This document shows positions 58,501 to 64,000 of a stretch of DNA of 64,000 bases, in pieces (position 1 is the first letter of the stretch; each line of letters starts with the position of its first letter). Source of the stretch: Mytilus galloprovincialis (lineage: Eukaryota > Mollusca > Bivalvia > Mytilida > Mytilidae); NCBI RefSeq assembly GCF_965363235.1, contig NC_134845.1, forward strand, positions 31,188,524-31,252,523, in the 5' to 3' direction. The notes beneath the pieces were generated by a model. The model saw nothing but the letters and a program-made list of their open reading frames with translations. It was not told the origin of the DNA and ran no database searches. A program made the position numbers and the translations under genes.

Positions 58501-59798
58501 TAGACTAACTGTTTTGTTTTAGAATACAAAAATATGCAGATACATGTATGTGGTGAGCTTTACCGTACCATTGCCATTCACCAAAATTTCTAAAATAAAG
58601 TAGTATGCATTGTTTATTCCCATAAAGAGAAAGTGTAACTTTCTTAAAAGTGGGTTTCATAAAGACAATAAACCATAAGCGAATTCAAGATAGGCTTCTT
58701 TCAATTAATTTGTAACTGTTGTTCGAATGATTTGCAGTTACTGTCCTTGTATAGTATCACAGTATAAACACAGTCAACGTTCTGAATGTACCGATCCAAA
58801 GCAAGAGTTATTGGAATTAATTCCACTTTGCCATAATTATTCTTCGTTCAAATTCAGAAAATACTCTCATCATAGATAATATGGTTAGAATTGTGTATGC
58901 TAGACGTCGAAGCGCTTTGAGTCTTTTAAAATGCTCATCAGTAAGGCTCGAATAAAAAATTGTCAAATGGTCAAATAAAAGAGCGTAGATAAATATCATC
59001 GAAGCAAAAGTTCTGAAATGTTTTGCCAAATACAGCTAAGGTACTATATTCCAAGAGTAAAAAAATCGTCGTATTTTGAAATTAAAATTCAAAAGTTTTG
59101 TAAACAGTTAAATTTTATTACGACCATATCAAAGATAATGCATATCAACACATGAATAGTGACTACTGGGTTGTTGATAGTTTCATGTGAAACCTCCACC
59201 AAAAAGACATCAAGCCATCGGTTGTAAATACATTCATCATAGATAGCAGAATTTAAATTTTGAAAGCCTAAACAATACCACAGTTTTGTCTTTTTTATTA
59301 TTTATATTTGTTTATTTTGTGGGTTTGAATTTGTCCATTGTTGAAGGGCGGATACCAATGTTATAGTACAGTATTGTTCTTTTTGATTTGGATGAAGGTT
59401 TATTTGGAACAGGCTCATAGTTTGAAAATATTTTATATGCATCATTTTATTTCGATAAAAGAAATGAATGACGATCTTTAAATAACTTGAATTATTGTAC
59501 AATGAATTATCAGCAATATCACAAACACTGAAGATGTAACTAGAATAAGCAAACTCCATAGAAGCGTTGAAAAAAGCATACTAGCCTTAAAACAATCACA
59601 TAGCTCTACAAGCTCAATATATATGAAGACACTTAGCCAAACAAAACTGCTAAAAATATTAAGCGTATATACAACCTTCTATATAAATCATCGTCTTCTC
59701 CGCCCCATCCAAAAAAAAGGTTTGAAAACCCATTTATTTCCTGGTATTGGGCTTTTGAAAAAGTTGTCACACCACCTATGAATCCTTCATATGGTAAC
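52204..59798 (-). CDS. Second beta-1,4-galactosyltransferase family (GT7) gene, last three exons
   Basis: Exons 59798-59676 (123 nt), 53590-53495 (96 nt) and 52339-52204 (136 nt, TGA stop) join in phase to give about 118 C-terminal residues. They read 'RLPYEGFIGGVTTFSK', then 'QEINGFSNLFFGWGGEDDD', 'LIRPFEDFGICGSVLHK', and finally 'DGLNNLTYNSLKKGKKPLF' with a 'YILVDIG' ending. The GWGGEDDD segment, the SVLHK histidine and the DGLNNLTY...VDIG end are all present, so the active-site half looks intact. The first two exons match gene 1 in length and phase; the last is 15 nt longer. The donor after 53495 is GTGGGA, weaker than average. The transmembrane, nucleotide-binding and DVD exons were not found up to 64000 and probably lie beyond it; otherwise this would be a truncated copy. 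Phe sits where mammalian B4GALT1 has Tyr289 and gene 1 has Leu. Confidence 0.88.
52685..52890 (-). repeat. Dispersed Repeat A, inverse 3' half
   Basis: 'TATGTTGTACTGTTATACCA', 'GGGATCCCGCTGCTCACATG' and 'CCTGTCCCAAGTCAGTAGCC' read as inverse Repeat A. Confidence 0.7.
53210..53410 (-). repeat. Dispersed Repeat B, inverse copy
   Basis: 'CTATAAAACCAGGTTCAATC', 'AAGATGCCCGAAGCAAGTCA' and 'TTCCTTGGAGTTCGGTATTT' give diverged Repeat B in reverse, in the final intron of the second GT7 gene. Confidence 0.6.
54080..54490 (+). pseudogene. Reverse-transcriptase C-terminal relic, split by Repeat C
   Basis: 54088-54144 encodes 'KFYGRHHELVDRYGI', the end of the same reverse transcriptase whose decayed copy lies on the other strand at 55330-56745. 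A Repeat C copy follows (54150-54295), then the retroelement's downstream sequence ('CACATGATATCGGATATG', '...TTTGATGGGGTTCGTGTTG') to about 54505. It is plus-strand and lies in an intron of the minus-strand GT7 gene. Confidence 0.6.
54590..54770 (-). repeat. Dispersed Repeat B, inverse partial copy
   Basis: 'CCTGTACTAAGTCATGAATA', 'GTCCATTCGTTTGATGTGTT' and 'TTCCTCGGAGTTCGATATTA' match Repeat B reversed. Confidence 0.75.
55310..56745 (-). pseudogene. Decayed reverse transcriptase (retroelement) with YIDD box
   Basis: Reading the minus strand from 56745 downward across several frames: 'YLVLGKETFYFVKNHSDSNK' (about 56275-56215), 'IPMGTNCAPLLADLF' (about 56077-56033), the catalytic 'YIDDVLSLNN' (about 55945-55915), 'SASYLDLHLEIDKDGRL' (about 55840-55790), 'NFPFLCSNIHAAPA' (about 55730-55690), and then 'KFYGRHHELV'-equivalent sequence at about 55545. 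Many stops and frameshifts break it, including a 44 bp tandem duplication at 56111-56198. It then continues into non-coding 3' sequence shared with 54330-54500 and 46440-46570. I recall this type as common in bivalve genomes but do not assign it to a retroelement class. Confidence 0.75.
57463..58380. repeat. 456 bp tandem duplication
   Basis: Two adjacent diverged copies (about 57463-57918 and 57919-58375) share, in order, 'TTTGTAAATACAGCTG', 'ACTGGTTCCCA', 'CTTGGGAATGT', 'AAGTTCAGGGCATATAAA', 'CAGCCCTATATTTTGACCTT' and 'GGGAAATTGCATTGTC'. It is non-coding and lies in the GT7 intron. Confidence 0.85.
58381..59675. other. Remainder of the large GT7 intron, with Repeat C
   Basis: A Repeat C copy at 58860-59050 ('GTATGCTAGACGTCGAAGCG', 'CTCATCAGTAAGGCTCGAAT', 'TTTTGCCAAATACAGCTAAG') produces a minus-strand frame that is not a gene. 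The rest is unassigned. Confidence 0.5.
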
Positions 59799-60722
59799 CT
59801 GAAATTTAATGTTATTTGTGGCTTTAATGATCTATCAATGTCATCTTTTGATAAATCGATGATCCCGTGGTTACATTTACCCCGTTTGCACTATATTAAA
59901 AATATTCCTTTCATATCAGGGCTGTCATTGGAAAATAAGGAAATATTAGAGAGAAAAAAAATATCATTACAAATGTTCTAAACGTGCAGACAAATTGAGA
60001 CTCATCACACAAGGCTTCAGTTTAATTGCCTTATTATGTTCATTCATTTATACGTGACTGCAGATTTATACATCCCGTTCAGCGGCATGCATTCCTGTAT
60101 AGTTCCTATATGATATTCATATCTATTAATCCTTGAACTGGATTGGTCAGTTAGAATTGTTCTCTTGGTTTACACTTCGATAAACCATGTTTCCGAAACT
60201 ACCTTCGTAATCTATTCATGCGCGATACACATACTAGTAAAGTTCCCGGGGTTTACAGCAAATTGAGAAAGTAAAAACCAAATGCATAACAGCTGTTTCT
60301 ATTCTTATTGATGCATATATAATAAAAAAAAGAAATAAAATAAATGCACAAAAGCTTCGAAAATGTATAAAATTAAAAATTAAGATTAAATTCCGCGAAA
60401 TTTCATGAATGATTTGGCGAATTTTCGTCATGGCTAAACACGACGTCATACGAAAAAAAAACTTTCAAGGGAATGCTTGTTTTGTTACTTGTACGCTTAT
60501 TCGAAAAATTACCCATTAAAATATAGCTTTGGAGGTAGGTTCTTCTTATTTTTATATTCCGCTGCATTTATTGAACATTTATGAATTTTGGAAAGTCAAT
60601 ATGGCGGCCAACTCCTTAGTTACGACCTGTCAATTGTGTGTTTGATGGTTATTATAGTAGCCTTTACACAAAAAAAAAATGTAAATTGAAAATCGTGAAT
60701 ATTTGGTTTAAGAATTATAAGG
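59799..60722. other. Upstream of the visible GT7 exons, no gene seen
   Basis: I searched the minus strand for the DVD-containing and nucleotide-binding exons of the second GT7 gene and saw none. AT-rich sequence. Confidence 0.45.
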
Positions 60723-60838
60723 ATTAAACACATTTTTTCTAGAGGTTATTGATGTGTGAACCTTCGGACTTTTATTCAGTTTGTGAGTTAATCGTCTCGG
60801 TTTACACATCAATTACCTCTAGAAAAGATGTGTTTAAT
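60723..60838. mobile_element. 116 bp foldback MITE
   Basis: Arms 60723-60762 (ATTAAACACATTTTTTCTAG...) and 60799-60838 are inverted 40-mers with three mismatches and a 36 bp loop. Confidence 0.85.
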
Positions 60839-61088
60839 TCTAATATAATATCACATTGTAACGAATTTCAAAACGTTGTAATAGATGGAATAATTACATA
60901 AGATGTATGTTTCACTATAATACGTTATTCTGATTGGCTAACTGCACATCACGTGTTATTCCTTAAAACAATTGCATTACTCAATAAAACTTTTCATTCA
61001 TGATAACACGAGGTCCAACAATAAAGTGCACAGGTGAATTAAATAATAAAATAAAATTCGTGTTTTAGCTAAAAAATGTAATTTAGTT

Positions 61089-61234
61089 ATTGAATGCTTC
61101 TTTTTTAACTTCATAGGGTTGTAAAAGCGTTGACCATTCGCATATTTTTAGAATGAAGCGCGGAAGCGCTTCATACAAAATGTACTTCGGTCAACGCTTT
61201 TACACCCCAATAAAGTTTTAAAAAAGCATTCAAT
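61089..61234. mobile_element. 146 bp MITE with nested hairpin
   Basis: Arms 61089-61135 and 61189-61234 (about 46 bp, including TGTAAAAGCGTTGACC) are inverted. The loop contains a second palindrome, GAAGCGCGGAAGCGCTTC (61155-61172). Confidence 0.85.
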
Positions 61235-61380
61235 TCTTAAATGATTGAAGTGAATATGGTATATAGATTACCAATTCAACACGGTCAGAAGATCTTTGAA
61301 TATTGTTTTACTGGAGTACATATTGAATTAATAATCAGTAAATTAAAACCACACTAAATTGTAGTGTTAAACAGTGGAGA

Positions 61381-61667
61381 TCACTTCTAACCTCTCATTA
61401 GAACTGTCAGAATATTCTGTCATAGAACTGTTCTAACCTGTCCTAGAACAGTTCTACCCTAGAACTGTTCTAAGTAGAACTGTCAGAATCAGTTCTAGGT
61501 AGAACTGACTAAATCAGTTCTAGGTAGAACTGTCAGGATCAGTTCTAGGGTAGAACTGTCCAAATCAGTTCTAGGTAGAACTGTCCAAATCACTTCTAAC
61601 CGTAGAACTGTCAGCAGAACTGACTAAATCAGTCAGGACTGTAGAACAGTTCTAAATAAATCACTTC
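61381..61667. repeat. AGAACTG/CAGTTCT palindrome array
   Basis: Twelve AGAAC words and eight GTTCT words occur within about 260 bp, many joined as TAGAACAGTTCTA or TCAGTTCTAGGTAGAACTG. The block is bounded by 'GATCACTTCTAACC' and 'AAATCACTTCC'. Spacing is irregular, so it is not a simple tandem repeat. Confidence 0.9.
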
Positions 61668-62680
61668 CAATTACTTTGCTGTATAATAGCAGATTTTCTA
61701 TATTTTTTACTGATCAAACGTTACATGTACAAATATCGAAGTGAATAGAAGGTTATCCAACTCATCGGAGAAATATTTTTATAAGATTGCATACGGAAAC
61801 ATCATTGTTTACGTTTATTCGTTCCCCGTTTTTAACAGTCTCTTCCTAAATATAACTCTGCATTTAATTCATGGAATTTTAATCGTAATTTACCTTGTTT
61901 GCCTTTGATTTACATTCATTTGAGATTCTGTTTTGACAAATGTTCAAACGAAAATTGTACAGTGGATGAATTATGGGATATTCATGAACAAAAGTGTTGT
62001 ATAACGTAAAAAAAAAACTATACATTTGCACCATTTCGTCAATTTAGCCAGACTTATCCATAACGATTATAAATGATATCTGGGAGTCTGGAACTCAGAA
62101 AAATATACTCTCGATCTGAACATGAATGAAACATTTGCCCCTGGACGTTCGGCTACAAAAAAAATCATGCATTTTTCTTTGCCTTCTTCAAATTATACTA
62201 ACAGTATACTATTCCAAGAAGAGAACTTCCCATATACATGTACTTTTTATTTTAAAATAAAGTAATGAATCAGTCATGTGAGTGTTGGATGATGCCGTTA
62301 AATAGTTTTGTTTAAAAAAAAAAAAAAAAAAAAAAACCATCACAAACTACTGACTTAAAAAGTCACTTTAGTGACGGTTCATTATTATGGATACAGAGAG
62401 GAAATAACGGTGCGCTAAATATTTAGATATGGTATAAATACACCTTATCGCTATTCGTCTGCCATTACTGGATATCACACAGGTTCCCGTAAAATGTTGA
62501 CGTCATAAAACAAAATATCTGACGCCACAATGAAAAAGTGATTGTTGTGTGCTTTAAAAGTTCAAGTTAGAGGCCGGGTCAGCCAGGATTAGCGATAAGG
62601 TGTATTGTGTTCCAAAGTTGGTGTCATTTTTATCATACGATCCGTCCTCACATAGAAATATTATTGGTTTACAATGAGGC
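61668..62680. other. AT-rich stretch, no gene seen
   Basis: Includes an A22 run at about 62313-62335 and a block at 62480-62560 related to 31440-31510 ('GACGCCACAATGAAAAAGTG'). Confidence 0.45.
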
Positions 62681-62684
62681 CATA

Positions 62685-63600
62685 TATATTTACACGATAA
62701 AGTGTAAATAAGTTCAGTTTTGGTTGATGCGGTCAACTAATTTTGTTAAAACGACTCAGTCTGATATATCGAAACTACTGAAATGTGTTTACAATTCAAT
62801 ATTTTGAATAAAAAGAGGACTTGCTGATACTCTAAATTGATGTGGAATTTTTTGTAGCCAATGTGTTCCAATATTCATTGATATTGCTGTCATTTGAATT
62901 ATACAATCAATCGTAATATGTATTACTGTAAGTGATTTAGTATGCAGCTATATATATATTAAGATTTACATAACAAAGTGTAAATATGGTCAGTTTTGGT
63001 TGATGCTGTCACATATGGTCAGTTTTGGTTGATGCTGTCAAATATGGTCAGTTTTGGTTGATGCGGACAAATGATTTTGTTATATTCATGAGTCAGTCTG
63101 AGATATCAAAACTACTGAAATTAGTTTACGATTCAATCCATCCTTACATAAAAATATTACAGATTTACTATGCGACTATAAGAGTTACATAAAAACGAGC
63201 AAATATGGTCAGTTTTGGTTGATGCGGTCAAATATGGTCAGTTTTGGTTGATGCTGTCAAATATGGTCAGTTTTGATTGATTCAGATCTAGACAAATAAT
63301 TTTGTTACATGAGTCAGTCTGAGGTATGAAAACTACTGATATTTTTTTCTGATGTAATATTTTGAATAAAAATAGGAAATGCTGGCACTCTCAATTTATG
63401 CGAGAAAACAAATTGTGGTCATTGATTTCCAATATTGCAGTTATTTATATACTACAGTCCCTCTTGACCTAAAATTATAACTGAATTACTGTGCAGCTAT
63501 TTAGATTTACATAAAAAAAAATATGGTAAGTTTTGGTTGATGCGGTCAAAAGATTTTATTACAAGTATGAAAACTACTGATATTTGTTTATGATTCAATA
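62685..63600. repeat. Nested tandem repeat: 29 bp units in higher-order blocks
   Basis: 'TATGGTCAGTTTTGGTTGAT' plus 'GCTGTCAAA' repeats in clusters starting near 62710, 62985, 63205 and 63520. The clusters are followed by related sequence ('ATGAGTCAGTCTGAGATAT', 'AAAACTACTGA'), making higher-order units of about 220-340 bp. Confidence 0.85.
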
Positions 63601-63605
63601 TTTTG

Positions 63606-64000
63606 AACTAGAGGGTCCAAGGACCCTGTGTCGCTCACCTGATATTTTTATTTACAATTGTTGCATGATAAATGCAACTGTTGTACTGTCGTTTAGTTTC
63701 AGAGATATAATACTAAAAAGTGCATTTGAAACCTATGTTTTATTTCAGCCATGTGGGCAGGCAGGGTCATCATACACAGTGGTCCCTGGATATCCTAGTG
63801 GTGATTTAAACCAAGTTTGTTTAAATTCGACAGTTGTTTCAGGGGAGAATTTTTGTAAAAATTATCTAACAAGAAATGCAAAGTAATGAGAAAGTTGTGA
63901 AGTAGTTTTGTTGTTGCGTAACCCCCCCCCCCCCCCACTTTGCCACCAGTGCAAGGGTTGTATAGCCAGCTGAGGTCGTGAAAAACTCTCTTTCTTTTGT
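63606..64000 (-). mobile_element. Possible Helitron-like 3' end (element continues off window)
   Basis: On the minus strand the sequence reads AGGTGAGCGACACAGGGTCC, then TTGGACCCT and CTAG. It is a 16 bp hairpin (AGGGTCC-TT-GGACCCT) followed directly by CTAG, then T. I recall 'GTCGCTCACCT' next to a short hairpin as a very common mollusc repeat edge. The hairpin-plus-CTRR arrangement is the Helitron 3' rule, although the usual gap of about 10 nt is missing. The overlapping plus-strand frame at 63584-63886 is not called as a gene. Confidence 0.4.

Noticed and set aside
59799..63600. Search for the DVD exon of the second GT7 gene
   Set aside because: No inverse match to the FHDVDVLPE-type segment was seen, so the exon is assumed to lie beyond the window.
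63584..63886. 100-residue frame at the window edge
   Set aside because: It starts inside the tandem repeat and crosses a repeat edge; no recognisable domain.
1..64000. tRNA, rRNA or CRISPR
   Set aside because: No convincing tRNA B-box with matching arms, no rRNA-like conserved stretch and no regular repeat-spacer array; the tandem arrays lack unique spacers.

Overview
The window is AT-rich, intron-rich and repeat-dense animal DNA. The two dominant dispersed repeats, and a secreted protein of the 'short-chain collagen C4-like' type, point to a bivalve mollusc, most likely a mussel (Mytilus or a close relative). I judge this from remembered family patterns; no search was run. There are no operons, no prokaryotic signals, and no convincing tRNA, rRNA or CRISPR.

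Four protein-coding loci can be supported. (1) 1721-11831 (+): a complete six-exon beta-1,4-galactosyltransferase-family (GT7) gene whose reading phase is preserved across all five introns, giving a 334-residue type II membrane enzyme. (2) 16585-20685 (-): a three-exon secreted gene with a signal peptide, a glutamine-rich heptad coiled coil and a cysteine-rich C4-like domain (279 residues). (3) About 44892-45835 (+): the main coding exon of a GT11 alpha-1,2-fucosyltransferase-like enzyme; its first exon was not found. (4) 52204-59798 (-): the last three exons of a second GT7 gene, whose 5' part probably lies beyond 64000. Loci 1 and 4 converge on locus 3. All three glycosyltransferases would act in the Golgi lumen, and GT7 products (Gal- or GalNAc-beta1,4-GlcNAc) are plausible acceptors for an alpha-1,2-fucosyltransferase. 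A shared pathway is an inference.

The rest is mostly transposon and repeat sequence. 1-1700 is AT-rich flank. Introns of locus 1 carry a TTAA-flanked MITE and dispersed repeats. 13.9-14.7 kb is a foldback element split by a dispersed repeat. 16.3 kb holds a TGTGCACA tandem array. 21.2-33.9 kb is a nested stack: a candidate 12.6 kb TTAA-flanked outer pair, a 7 kb element with long degenerate inverted termini (23463-30506), a 5'-truncated non-LTR retrotransposon, a foldback MITE and a tandem cassette. 31.1-31.9 kb holds two small DNA transposons. 40.5-42.3 kb is a dispersed repeat split by a hAT-like element. 53.6-59.7 kb, the first visible intron of locus 4, contains a decayed reverse transcriptase and a 456 bp tandem duplication. 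60.7-63.6 kb is an unusual run of hairpins, AGAACTG palindrome arrays and a 29 bp tandem family.

Most of the short open frames in the window are chance frames or lie inside these repeats and are left out.
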